Assembly: GCA_016648135.1 (NCBI GenBank)
Contig: JADDOH010023043.1
Span: 1 to 64,000 of the forward strand
DNA: 64,000 bases
Reading direction: 5' to 3'
Source: Agrypnia vestita
Taxonomy: Eukaryota > Arthropoda > Insecta > Trichoptera > Phryganeidae
Under the pieces are notes generated by a model. The model was given only the letters and a program-made list of their open reading frames with translations, made no database searches and was not told where the DNA came from. Position 1 is the stretch's first letter, and every line of letters starts with the position of its first letter. A program made the translations under genes and the position numbers. Shown here one piece after another: positions 1 to 11,452 of this stretch.

Positions 1-1262
1 TGGCGTTTAGTATGGGAGGAATATAAAGCCGATTTTTTTTTATTATAATATATTTATTTAATCAAAGTATGTACCATTGCTATCTATGCACTTTTGCCAT
101 CTCATAGGTAGTTCATCGATCCCTTTACTAAAAAAAACATTCGGACGGGAATCAATAAAATCTTTGAAGGCGGTTTGGACTGCCCCATCCGAGTTGAATT
201 TTTTCCTTTGCAAGAAGTTATCCAAATTTCGAAAAAAATGGTAATCTGTTGGGGCAAAGTCCGGAGAGTACGGTGGATGTCTTAGACATTCCAATTGAAG
301 CTCCTCTAATTTGGTAGCCGTCTGTTGTGCAGTGTGTGGTCTAGCGTTATCATGAAGCAGCAGTGGCCTAGAGCGATAACCAGCCTCGGTTGTTTAGCAG
401 CTAGCTTTTCCATCATGGTTTGCAGTTGCTGACAATAGACATCTGCCATAATCGTATGGCCAGATTTAAGAAAACTGTAGTGAACGACACCAGCACTAGT
501 CCACCAAACGCTCACAAGTAACTTTTTTGGAGTCAATTTTCGCTTGGGCATGGTTTGGCTGGTTCGGCAGGGTTCAGCCATTGCGATGAGCACTTCCGAT
601 TATCGTACAGGATCCACTTTTCATCACAGGTAATGATTCGATTTAAAATCCCTTAATTATTGTGCCGGTTGAGTAATGCAACGCAGCAGTCAACGCGCGT
701 TTGTTGATTTGCTTCACTCAATTCGTGAGGTACCCACCTTTAAGCTTTTTCACCTTACCAATTTGCTTCAAGTGGATTAAAACAGTTTTATCACTAACAC
801 CGCAGCCTGCAGCTAACTCGGATGTGGTTTGCGATGGATCCGCTTCCACAATAGCCCTCAATTCTTCATTATCAACTTTGGTCTCCGGCCGTCCACGGGG
901 CTTGTTCTGCAGGTCGAAATTTCCAAAACGAAAACGTTGGAACCAAAAACGCACTGTGTTTTCTTTTGCGGCACCATCGCCATACACATCATTAATCCTT
1001 CGAGCCGTTTCTGCAGCACTGGTGCCACGGTGGAACTCGTACTCGTAAATAACGCGATATTTCAAGTTTTTCATTTTGTAAACTGAGTGACGCAAAGAAA
1101 AAAACAATTGAGGAAGAAACAAATGAATTATAATTTTCAAAACACAAATACATGAGTAAATAGCTGTATAAATTTGGATTTGGAATTCCTAACTAAAGAG
1201 AAGATATTTGAGATCAAATTTGCCAGTACGGCAAAACGCCAATTTCATATGTAAGGACCTAA
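1..1262 (-). mobile_element. mariner copy 1 (cecropia-type TIR), cut by the window edge
   Basis: The right end carries the mariner terminal repeat (read on the minus strand it starts TTAGGTCCTTACATATG) followed by a TA target. The left end begins inside the other terminal repeat, so about 20 bases lie outside the window. The same terminal repeat bounds copies 2 and 3, at 23833 and 57535. Total length is close to the 1.28 kb usual for mariner. The transposase reads right to left in several frames. Confidence 0.93.
58..1074 (-). pseudogene. mariner transposase, frameshifted
   Basis: Mariner transposases cut and paste their element using an N-terminal helix-turn-helix domain and a D,D34D catalytic domain. 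The start (MKNLKYR) is at 1074. The N-terminal part stays open to about 718, then the frame shifts, and further pieces lie at 306-593 and 58-294. The ITCDEKW block (first Asp, near 610-640), the HDNA block (second Asp, near 340-350) and the TDYHFF block (third Asp, near 235-250) are all readable but in different frames. It ends with ...SNGTYFD and TAA at 58. It cannot make an active enzyme as it stands. Confidence 0.9.
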
Positions 1263-1501
1263 TATATAGTTTGTAAGTTTTTTGAAATTAATAATCCGAA
1301 TAGCACTAAAACCCTAAATAATCCGAAAAAGATGACGAATTTTTAACGATACAAAAAATTAAATTAATTATTCTTCCCAACTTTTCATTAAACTCAGATT
1401 ATGATGAATGCATCTTACATATATTCTATATCTATAAAACTCAGTGTTTTCTATACAAATCTTCGCAATTTGACAGACCCGACTCAAATGTTACATATAT
1501 T

Positions 1502-2018
1502 CAGGGTTATTTAACATTAATAACCTCACAGGACTATACTCCTGCCTTGATTATGAGTCGAAAATGTTAAAGCTATCATGACCTTATATCAATAGTTATG
1601 GAGATATGCGACATCAAAGTTTGAATTTTTTTTTCAATATTTCTGACTTATTTTTTGTAAAAAGTTGGACTATCATTACAGTAACTAATAACAATTACGA
1701 AAAATTCATTCGTTTCACACAAGTTAAATAAAATGATTAAAACCCTGAAAAATTCCAATTGAAATTTGAAGGTTTTTATTTTTTTATTTGGGGGAATTTA
1801 TTAAAGGGAATGAATTTTTCATACTCGATATAAGTTACTGTAGATAGTCCAACGTTTTACAAACAATAAGTTAGAAATATTGAAAAAAAATGCAAACTTT
1901 GATGTCGCATATCTCCTTAACCATTGATATTAGGTCATAATAGAATTAACATTTTCGACTCATAATCAAGGCAGGAGTATATTCCTGCGAGGTTATTAAT
2001 GTTTTACAAATAACCCTG
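1502..2018. repeat. foldback MITE, copy 1 (517 bp, long terminal inverted repeats)
   Basis: The element starts CAGGGTTATTT and ends with its reverse complement. The arms extend inwards for roughly 240 bases (shared GCGACATCAAAGTTTG and TTGGACTATCATTACAGTAA blocks), so most of the element is one imperfect hairpin. No ORF. A second copy sits in intron 1 of gene F at 51816-52300. Flanks suggest a TATT target duplication here, but copy 2 does not support it cleanly. Confidence 0.85.
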
Positions 2019-2269
2019 TATTATTTAGGACCCTGCAGAAACATAGACGCCATCTCTCCTTCTCTTATTAAACCCCTCTCGCAGATATAAATGTAATGTG
2101 ATCCAAATAAAATTTAATACTACGCATTCCAAATTTTGTACCTTGCGAAAAAAAATCTTATTGCATACCTTCACTGTTATTTAATAATGTAATAATTGTG
2201 CCTCCAAATATTTATTCCAAATCAAATTGAAAGCCATCAAATATTTTTTTGGCAGTTTTACCTTTTTTC

Positions 2270-2425
2270 TATTTTTATTTTTTTATATTTTTTTTAACGC
2301 TTCAACAGGCCAAAAGGTCCAATTACAAAAGCAAAACACCTAGACATAAGTAAATCACATATATTAATTGTGACCTCACCGGAAATCGAACCCGGAACCC
2401 TCAGTGTGAGAAGCCAGTGTAATTT
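2270..2425 (-). repeat. tRNA-derived SINE fragment (family 1)
   Basis: On the minus strand the stretch has a pol III B-box-like GGGTTCGATTTCC near 2383-2395, then GGTGAGGTCACA, and shares its tail (the cttcaacagg block and taaatcacatat) with the copy at 61150-61333. A third, plus-strand copy is at 42090-42190. The A-box end is missing here. Confidence 0.65.
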
Positions 2426-2429
2426 TTTT

Positions 2430-3600
2430 TAATAAACCAGTTTTAATAAATGTAATCTTCTTCAAATCGCATGCGATGCAGTCCAAATACTATCATTCCC
2501 CTTCTTCCGACAATCTTGCCCCCTCCACACTAAAAATAAAATTGAATGTATTTCTGTGTCTGTACTCAAAGTCAACATTCTATAACCTTAGGTATAGTAA
2601 GAGGAATATTCAATGAGTTTGTCTACTTTCAAAAATCACTGCACTTCAGAGCCCTCAATGTTACATGTTAATTTTTTTTCCATGTTTTTCTTGACACAGG
2701 AAGTGAACACGATTAATTTTATTTTTGCAATAAATATTTTCTCTTTCTTTTTAATTAGTAATATTTGTTAATTTAAGTTTTTTGGCCTTTGTGATATGTT
2801 GTAGAAACATGTAGGTAAGTGAATGATAATTTTAATTTTATATTTTTCTTTATTTCTAATAGAATTCGGATTACAATGTTATCTATCATTTAGTTGAGTT
2901 CCAAAAATAGAATATATTTTTACAGATCTGAACCAAATATTTTTTTTTTGCAACCCTGAAGAAAATATCGTCATAAAAAAAAATTCACACCACCCTCTCG
3001 ACATCGTTGTTATTTATAGACATTTTAAGACAGCGGCATCCCTCCTTCTTACTTATTTTAAACTAAATCTATTATCCAGGCACCGTTGGGTACGGACCGC
3101 AATATTTTCAATATCTATTAACGCTACGCTGTAATATTGTAAAATAATTGTATTCATCAGTGTAAACATGAAAAAATTTTATCAAAATTAATACTTTATA
3201 CAATACTAACAGATGTATTTTTAATATTGAAGAGTAATAAGGTTTACTAAAGAGATGTACAGATTTTTTAATTAAAAATCTAAACACTGATCAAGTAATT
3301 AATTTTTTCTTATATATTTTATGATATTAAAATTATGTATACGTATACCTTTGAGTCCGGTTAAAAACAGTTCAAATCCAAGCATGAATTGAAGTTATTA
3401 ACTTAACAGAGAACAAAACAAAATTTCGTACCTAAAGGTAAGACAATGTCTTCCTTTTGTTAGAAACTAATTCCAGATATGATTTTTTTTAGGATTTTGA
3501 ATGATCATAAAACAAAAATTACATTAATGTATTTTTTACTTGTTACCAAGCTAATTAAATTAGAAAATAAAGGGTAAAAATATTAAACAAAAAGTTTTGT
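2430..3600. other. intergenic, AT-rich; dispersed repeat and a decayed Helitron-like 3' end
   Basis: No gene seen. A block at about 2680-2940 resembles 18600-18880, with shared stretches around ctaatagaattcggatt, tgttatctat and gaaccaa; part of it recurs near 8480-8580. Around 3050-3105 there is a degenerate form of the ...aacgccgggtac... terminus seen at 8452-8482 and 14085-14120. These look like pieces of one dispersed element family. Confidence 0.5.
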
Positions 3601-3686
3601 ATATATTTTATTTATTTGTATCCATAGAGTGTATGTACAATTAAGTCAATGCGGAATCGTTAGAATGGGGACAAGGGATGTTCAGT

Positions 3687-5308
3687 TCACTTCCTCTTGG
3701 GGGCGACGGGGATGTGAGCTCCTTCGGCGTGGAAGCCTGTCTCGTCAGCGTAGTACGTCACGGTGATGGGGACGCCATCGTCACCGACGTAGGAGTATGT
3801 CCCTCTGACTACAACAACCTGCTCGTCCTTGCCTTCCTCGTTCTTGATGTTCCTCAGTTCTCCAACCTCCTGTTGGGTGATTTTGTTCTCGGTTTCATAT
3901 CTATAAATAAAAATTGGTAAATTTAATGTGATCTGTAAATTCGTAAATACAGTACATACCTTGTAATAAGATCTAAGAAAATCACGAAAATGTGCCATGA
4001 AGTATGTAGATAACCTATTCAAATTTATATCTTTACATTAGGTTAATTAACTATTTTATAAATTACCAATTTTATAATGGCTTTCAAAAGTGATTTTTTT
4101 TTACATTTTTTATTGAAGCGTATTCATATACTGTATTATTTTGATCTTTTTATAAATAACTTATGTATTGGGAAAACTTTTTGTAATGGTTTACCACATT
4201 TCAATCCATCTAATTGGTGGTCTCACACTTTTTATAATATACCAAAATATTTTTTTTCTTTCGTAGTATTAATGAAAGCTCACTTAAAATTTAACAGACA
4301 CATTATAAGAAATAATTAAAGATGACAGAGAAATTTAAATTTTCCGACAATATTTAGAAGATTGCCGACAACTCACCCGAAGTTATAGGCTCCTGAGGGA
4401 TCCTGGTCGAAAGAAGACTTCAGGATCTTGATCGGCTCATTTGGCACGGGACCAGATGAAGCCAGGGCCACCACCGCCAGGATGAAGAAAAGTGCCTGCA
4501 ATCATTCATTACTAACTGTTACTTGGAACTTGAAAAAACATACAAATGGCCAAAAGCAAAATTATTAAATGGTTCAAAGCGATTTTGAATTTTAAATCAA
4601 ATTCAAAGCAATAATTTAAGAACAAGTATGATTTTGAATTTAAAAATAAATTTTATATGAAATAAAATTAAATCGACTAAGTAAATCAAAATTGACAGTT
4701 GTGTACCTACGATCGTTATTAATAGATACTGATTATTTTTACAGAGAAATTCAAAATTACAATATCTATCAATTGAATTTTAACATAATATATTATGCAT
4801 GCAAAATAAATACATACACCATTATATGTAAATTTATATTTCCTCTAAAACAAGCCATGCTTAGTAGAACGAGCAAATACATATACATATATCGGATTAT
4901 GTCTCTTGAAAATATCTTTTAATAAAAATGAAATCATTTTGAGATAAATATAATGTGACACTTCAATAAATTTAAGCTAATTATGAATTGAAATATGCTC
5001 AGCCATTTTTAATACAATGAAGAAAAACCTGTGGTGATAAATTAAAGCGAGATTTTATTTTGTTGTAGAGGTGACACAGAACTATTGTAACGTTTATACA
5101 AAAAAGATAACATTATTATAGTTAAATAATAAAAAAAAAATATGTCAACCGACAATAAAATAATAATAAACACGATTTATTATCAGATAATTATTTTAAA
5201 TAATGTTTGATATTAGAAATTAAATAAACATAAAAATCCTTAGAGTCGGCTTTAATCCACAATACGGAGATATTATTGTAAGTATATTATTTAACCTACC
5301 AGTTTCAT
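3687..5308 (-). CDS. CPR gene A: RR-1 cuticular protein, 113 aa, three exons
   Basis: Secreted structural protein of soft (larval-type) cuticle; the Rebers-Riddiford domain binds chitin (family knowledge). Coding exons on the minus strand: 5308-5300 (MKL), 4495-4377 and 3900-3687. Splice sites are GTAGGT/TGCAG and GTGAGT/ATAG, with phases 0 and 2. Residues 1-17 are a signal peptide, 18-43 a PVPNEPIKILKSSFD linker, and 76-110 match the consensus G-x8-G-x6-Y-x-A-x-E-x-G-F-x7-P-x2-P exactly (G76, G85, Y92, A94, E96, G98, F99, P107, P110). Poly(A) signal AATAAA at 3611-3616. The third exon differs from B and C mainly at residues 59-87. Intron 1 is 804 bp, intron 2 is 476 bp. No mRNA data, so transcription is inferred. 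Confidence 0.93.
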
Positions 5309-5353
5309 GATGAAAGGTTTAGTAGGTTGATGCTGGGCAAGATCCAGAGAAGT

Positions 5354-5418
5354 ACTGATGAATTATCCTATTGGTATCTTCTTTTATATAAGTTATTACC
5401 TCGTACAAAAAACCAGTC
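5354..5418 (-). promoter_or_regulatory. core promoter of gene A
   Basis: TATATAAAAG at 5390-5381 and an arthropod initiator TCAGT at 5358-5354, about 32 nt apart, 45 bp before the ATG. GACTGGTTTTTTGTAC lies at 5418-5403. The TGTCACA box found in B, C, D and F is degraded here (GATACCAATAGGATA). Confidence 0.75.
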
Positions 5419-5649
5419 GTGCACTGGCCGAGTAACCAGATTAGAAAACCTTTTTTTATTTCTCCGGGGTCGTCTTCAAATGTTCTCGTATCGGTGAGGT
5501 ATGAGTGAACTTTTGCTTTGCTAAAAATCAACGTGAACTGTGGCCCTGAAAGCATTCCACCGCGCCAATGCCGACTCATAGATATAAAAATAACTTGTCG
5601 AATTTTGGATCCTTGTATGTGAGGAAATTGAGCTGCTTTAAGCAAACGT

Positions 5650-6162
5650 CAGTATATTCCAAAACTTCTATTATCTGTTTATTTTAAACAAAAATGCTAA
5701 TTTTATTCCTTGTATGTCAAAAAACTGAGAAGTGTAAAAGAGAAAGGAATGAGAACCACCGGTTGTTCCATTCTGGTTACTAAACGTAGCCAAACGCAAA
5801 AGGTCTTGCTGGAGTCATATCTGCTCCCATCGTACCATACATCTGATCAAATACAATTTAATAAATAAATATCAAAAAAAATATAGATTAATCAGTTAAA
5901 ATTTTTGTTTGCCACCGTGATAAGACTCGGGGAACTGCCTTAGATGTTAATCGTTTGAAATTACGAAATATTTGAGGTTTGATGAAAAAAAGAGGCGTAA
6001 TTTTCCTTTTCCTATAAAAGAATTTTTATTAATTCATCAATCTTTATTTTAATAACTTTAAAGTTTACATAATATTTTTATATATGATACCAATACATTA
6101 TTTAATTTTGATGGATTTTATGTTATAGGATGGATGATTAAAAAAATGTTTAGTCCCATTAA
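5650..6162. other. intergenic, no gene seen
   Basis: AT-rich unique-looking sequence upstream of gene A. The proximal part (to about 5500) still resembles the promoters of D and F, including a cccggagaaata-like block on the minus strand. No ORF with recognisable homology. Confidence 0.5.
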
Positions 6163-6949
6163 GGGGGAATACCTATATAGTGATAATAATGGCATCACCT
6201 TGTTGATTACGCGCCGCGCCACATGGTGCCGCGCTACACGCAGGTAGCTACCTGCGTGTAGCCAGTCGGGCTCTTTCATAATAAAATAGTAAGACCTGTT
6301 TCTATTATGTTTGTGAAGAGTGTTCGATGATATGGGAATTCTAAGCAAGGAGTGAAGGACTTATATTATGGACGTGGAATCGATTTATTTTATGTAAGTT
6401 GAAAGATTTCGCGATTTATTCATTGCTCAATTTTCAAACGCGTTTTACTCAAAGCCATATTTTGAAAATCGGTGACCAAAATATCTCGGAAACCACCGAA
6501 CCGATCAACTTGAAATTTCTAGTGGTTATTCTATACATAATTATCAAGTCTTCATCGTAAGATTTTTAAAAGCAACTTAGTTTTTTTACCGGCATAATAA
6601 ACCCGAATTTTTCCCTAAAAAATGCTATATTAAATACAAACGCCCGCCATTTTGTTAAAAATCTATGAATAAATTAAAGTGTCATCCTTGATAATCTTTA
6701 TATTTTTCTTATTTTGATCATTACAGATGAAATGGGAGTGGTCACCGCGGAGGACCTTTTTTCGGCAGTCGACATAACCCAAGAATTTTCCGCCAAAGTT
6801 GAATATTTTTTTATAAAAAAAAATTACATATTCCTCAAAGAATTTATTTTCTTAAAAAGTAATACAAAATCCATATTATTCATATAGATTTTGTTGAAAA
6901 AAAATCACAAAAATTGCCCTTATTCGCGCTTTGTAGGTAGGTATTCCCC
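6163..6949. mobile_element. non-autonomous TTAA-flanked (piggyBac-like) element, 787 bp
   Basis: Terminal inverted repeat GGGGGAATACCTA at the left and its complement TAGGTATTCCCC at the right, each abutting TTAA (6159-6162 and 6950-6953), the target of piggyBac-type transposases. No transposase is readable. It contains a perfect 28-bp palindrome at 6234-6261. Superfamily assignment rests on the TTAA duplication only. Confidence 0.7.
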
Positions 6950-6953
6950 TTAA

Positions 6954-7430
6954 AGTATCAACTTATGTATGGAACCGGATTTATTAGAATAATTTTAATT
7001 TATTCATCAATATTAATGTAATCCCTACAGAGTACCTCCATTTCCATTATTCGAAGCACTTTTGCAACGCGTTTTTAGTATGGCGTTTAGCTCTTTCAGC
7101 GACAAAACGCTGGGAATAGGAAGCAGCGGGCCATATCCGGCGGATACAGAGACAAGCATCAGAGTGTTGTTTTTGGCCTGAAATTATAGGATGTTTGTTT
7201 ATAATTTTTTTGGATAAAAAACGCCGAGCTCACTGAAACGTCTTATATTTTTGAATTTGCCAACGGGACATATACAGCAGTGTTTTTATTCAATTCTTGT
7301 TTGTAGTCATACGTTTTTTTTTAATTTTCAATTTGCAAAAGCTCTGGGGTGGTATCCTGATGGTTACCAATTTTTTCTGATAGACAGATTTTTTCTGTTT
7401 TCCTATTCTCTATACAAATATACACCGTTT
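6954..7430. other. intergenic, no gene seen
   Basis: Mixed AT-rich sequence leading into the minisatellite block at 7430. I see no conserved coding signal and no terminal repeats. Confidence 0.45.
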
Positions 7431-8482
7431 GAGTAACAATGGTGACAATTCTCTCCTCCTACTTTTCCCCACCATCTATCTCCCCCTGTTATATTTTCTA
7501 TACAAATAAATCTACAACGTTTGACCGATCTGACTCAAATTTTGCATACTTATTCTCTAGGCACCGGCGGAAAACAAAGGTCACATTTCCCCTCCTAGCG
7601 TAACATAGGTGACATTTCTCTCCTCCCTTTTTACCTCTTCCCCTCCCCGTGATATATTTTCAATGCAAATCTCTACCGTTCGACCGGTCAGTCTTAAAAT
7701 TTTCAAACTTATTCTTCAGGACCCGGCGGGTAATAAAGGCGACATTTCCTCCCTCCCCCATTTATATTTTCAATGCAAACCTGCACTGTTCAATCGAACG
7801 GACTCAAAATTTACAAACTTATTTTTTAGGGCCCTTCGGGTAAAAGAGGCGATATTTTCCCCTTCCCCTGATATATTTTCAATGCAAATCTGTACTGTTT
7901 GACCGATGGTACTCAAAATTTGCAAACTTATCTGCTAGAACCCAGCGGATAACATAGGCGACATTTCCTTCCTCCCCTTTTACCTCTACTACTCCTCCTG
8001 ATATATTTTATATACAAATCTACACCATTTGACCGACCTGACCCAAATTTTACGATTTAGGACCCGGCGGGTAACATAGGCGAAATTTACCCCCTCTCGC
8101 TTTTCCTACTCCCTCCCCTGATATATTTTCTGTAATGCAAATTTATATCGTTCAACCGATCAGTCTCAAAATTTATAAACTTATTCATTAGGACCTGGCA
8201 GATAACGAAGGCGACTTTTCCCCCCTCCCCTTTAACCCACTCCCTTCCCTGTTATATTTTCTTTACAAATCTAGACCTTATGACCGATCTAACCCAAATT
8301 TTGCATTCTTGTCCTTTAGGTTACGGCGGAATACATAGGTCACAATTCTCTCCTGGACATCCCATCCATGGAAACATTGTTTTTATTAGAGACTTTGCGA
8401 AACAATGGAACCTTTGTTTCCTCCCACAAAATTATTTTTACTTAATCCTTAACTCGAGAAACGCCGGGTACGAACAGCTAGT
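7430..8482 (+). mobile_element. Helitron-like non-autonomous element with internal minisatellite
   Basis: About seven degenerate monomers of roughly 110-130 bp, each with atatattttc..caaatc, a ccgttygaccgatctgac core and a ggacccggcgggtaacataggcgac segment. A unique tail (ctcctggacatccc, cttaatcctt) and a GC-rich aacgccgggtac end follow, then CTAGT at 8478-8482. A short hairpin plus CTRR end is typical of Helitrons. The 5' TC end was not identified, so the boundary at 7430 is only where the monomers begin. Confidence 0.6.
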
Positions 8483-8599
8483 ATTTAATAGAATCTTGAT
8501 TATTAAGTTATCTTTTACTAGGTTGTGTTCCAAAATATAATACTCGAACAATCGTATTAAACTGAACCAAGAATTAATAGTTGCATTTTACAAGTCTGA

Positions 8600-8782
8600 T
8601 AAAAATATGTATATTCATTCCCCACCATTGTCCCGCACATCCTATCCACCTCCTTTCAGGATTTAATGGAAACATTATAATATTGAGGTTTTGCAAAACA
8701 ATTGCACCTTCCCCCCACAAACTTCTTTAAGACTTAATCTGTTAACCGGGCAACGCCGAGTACGGACCGCAAGTTTACAATA
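8600..8782 (+). repeat. second Helitron-like 3' end fragment
   Basis: Repeats the tail of the previous element (cacatcctatcc, ggaaacatta, ttgcaaaacaat, ccccacaaactt) and the ccgggcaacgccgagtac terminus, but ends CAAGT in place of CTAGT. No monomers precede it. Likely a decayed, truncated copy. Confidence 0.55.
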
Positions 8783-9583
8783 AAATATACATCCATTTAA
8801 AAAAAGTGACAATTAACTCTGTACAAATTATACTCTACTGTTTATTTTGTATATTTTATATACCACTGTGTATTTCTTAATTAAGTATGTCGAATAAACT
8901 TATGATTGATATTATATTAATAGCTTGTTATTATTAAAGTGAATTATTATTCCAAACCACAAAGTTAACTCACCAAACTTCTAAATTGTCTAAAAATAAC
9001 AAAAGATTTTGCACTTAAATAATAAATGAACGGAGATTCTTACCGGGGGAAATAGGGTTAGATAACTCAAAAACTAGATTTTTTTATTTCATAAATTGTT
9101 AGTATACCTATTTAAGAACATTTTCTCAAAGTTTTAAATAAAAATTACAATTCGTTCCGGTGTTATGAGGGTGTTTAAGTGAGCGTCCACCTTAAATTCA
9201 TTCAGGTAGTCATTTATGAATTACCATAGATATTTTTGGAAAGGAGAGGGACAAGTATATGAAGAAGAAAAAGGATCGCTATGTGATGTAGGAATCGCTG
9301 ATTAACCAGTAAGTAATTAAAATAATCTCATTCTTTTTTTCAGTGAGTTTCTCTCGAAACGACTTTTTGTATTAAAAAAAAAGTAGTAAAAAATGGCGAA
9401 AAATCTAGGTTTCCTGTTTACACTCCTGTAAAAAATTAAATTTTCAATTTTTTGGGGGGAAATTATATTCATATAGAAGAAATATATGTTCTTAAACTAA
9501 ATTAAAAATCCTATTGATTTCAGATAAAAACAGTAGCCTCCATAATGTACATAAATAGCTACGTCTGATGTCTTCGATCGTCA

Positions 9584-9640
<57 letters not shown>

Positions 9641-10340
9641 GGGACTCGAGTATAAATGTGGGAAAGAAGCCAACATCAATTAATCACTGAATAATCTATA
9701 AATATTGATTTTTTAACATCCAATCTGAAAGGTGAGTGGTTTCGCGATTGAGATGGTACAAATTACCAACCTAAAGGTCAAATCAGAGGCTTCAAGTTCC
9801 GTGCTGCGTACCAGCCATTACAAATAAATTAATGTGCATGTATTAGTTGACGAAAAAAACATTTTTATAATACGTTTTTGATGTATGTTATATTAATTCT
9901 GATTTAAAAAAACTATAAAAGTATAGGTGAAACTGAAATAATCATTTTGGTTTTCTGATGAAGATACTGCAAATGGTCGACGCTAAAAATAATCAATGTG
10001 TCTCAAAAATTGATAAAGTTTTGATTTTTTTTTTTTTAACTATTAGATAAGTTGGTGGCCACGAACGGGTGAGTGGATCCGATCTGAATAATCGATTTGT
10101 GGATTTGCATAATCGAGTAAGATCGATGTCAACTAGCAGTTGCAGAAATTGATCTGGACTGGACTATAACGACCAAGACTTCGGCAATACCTTGTAGAAA
10201 CACAGCATGAAATTTTCCTTCGATAAATATATGAGTTGACAAATTACAGCATCACCCTGTCTTTGCAATGCACTATCTTTGCATAAATAAATCTGTTACT
10301 GCTATTAAATTTCATAACCAATATAGACAATCTATTTTGT
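8783..10340. other. intergenic, no gene seen; holds a TA microsatellite
   Basis: AT-rich sequence without a recognisable coding region. A long TA tract occupies 9583-9634. Around 9040-9560 the composition changes (gggggaaatagggtt, gttccggtgttatgag), suggesting an old element without identifiable ends. Confidence 0.45.
9583..9634. repeat. (TA)n microsatellite
   Basis: About 25 uninterrupted TA units after a short imperfect start. The length is likely variable between individuals and hard to assemble. Confidence 0.9.
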
Positions 10341-10341
10341 A

Positions 10342-10510
10342 GCTCTTTTCATTTAAGAAAAACAATATAATTAGTATGCGCAAGCCGTGCGTACGAGGCA
10401 CATTATTTCATCGTGTTGGTGTTTAGACCCGTAAATATCAAAAAATGTGCGTCATACGCATGGCTTACACATACTAATTTGATTGTCTTTCTTAAATAGA
10501 AAGAGGTCTC
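10342..10510. repeat. inverted-repeat (MITE-like) element
   Basis: Arms of about 60 bases at roughly 10346-10410 and 10448-10510 are imperfect reverse complements (ctctttyyatttaagaaa, caat, attagtatgygyaagcc, tgcgta, gcacatt). A spacer of about 37 bases separates them. No ORF; no clear target duplication. Confidence 0.65.
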
Positions 10511-11376
10511 TCTACTGACATTATATGTCGGTTTTGGGCCTTCATTTACCAATTTGAAAATTTAAATTTAATAATTTTAAGAATCCTATTGTAAGACCTA
10601 CATTTTAAAATCATTTACCTGATCAACCAAAAAATGTATTAGTGTTTAAAAAAATATTTCGCAGGAATACTAGTTTTTTTTTAAATTAAGTCTGAAACGA
10701 CCCAGCGGCCGCATTCCGTCCAATTTTGGCAAGAATCTTCCTGGTCGGTTCTCCAGCACTCGCAAGATGTGTTGAAGTTACCTTAATTAGGAACTGTGTA
10801 GAAAAAATGGCTCAAATCTGTGGATTTTCCATGTCAGAAACATTCACTCAGTCCATCAATGTTCTTTCTACTGTTACCCCATGGCACATCACTTTTTGAT
10901 CTCACCCTGAAAAATCACATTTAGTGACCACTTATTAAAGTACCTTTGCAACGATTTAAAAACATGGCAGTTTGGTCCTGACACTCAACAAGGATTTCTT
11001 TATTCTCGCACTGTAAAGTGAATGTAAAACGCCAGTATCAGCTCCAATCAGTTCCTAGCTCATACTTATCAAACAATATCTTTAGATAGGTACGTCAATA
11101 ATTGCAATCATCCAAATCGAATATTAAATATGTATGTTATGTTTCAACGGGGGAGAAAAAAGATTTCATTAAATGTTTACGTCTCCGGTGTGTGATAATC
11201 GTATTATTTGTAATTAAGCAAAAAAATTATTGTCACTTGTTATAGTGTAAATGTCCTAGATATCGATATATTTTTTTATTTTTTACCTATATAATTTTTA
11301 TATTAAAAAATTTCTAATAAACTTTACGAAGGAGGGTAAGTAAAAATACTAAACAAGATATTTGTTATTCCTTTTG
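10511..11376. other. intergenic, 3' side of gene B, no gene seen
   Basis: AT-rich sequence with no recognisable gene or repeat boundary. Confidence 0.45.
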
Positions 11377-11452
11377 TTTATTTATATCCAAAGAGAGTAT
11401 GCACGTTTAAGTTAAAGCAGAGTCATCAGAATAGGGACAAGTGATGTTCAGT

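Noticed and set aside
3678..3920. Plus-strand open frames antisense to CPR exon 3 (also 11441, 39400, 51311; minus-strand at 20567)
   Set aside because: Antisense shadows of a GC-rich exon; the same frame is open in all paralogues only because the exon is conserved.
7251..8540. Open frames across the minisatellite block
   Set aside because: They follow the monomers of a repeat array and end at random; monomers accumulate frame-changing indels.
9583..9634. TA tract as a possible nuclear matrix or origin element
   Set aside because: Simple microsatellite; nothing in the sequence supports a function.
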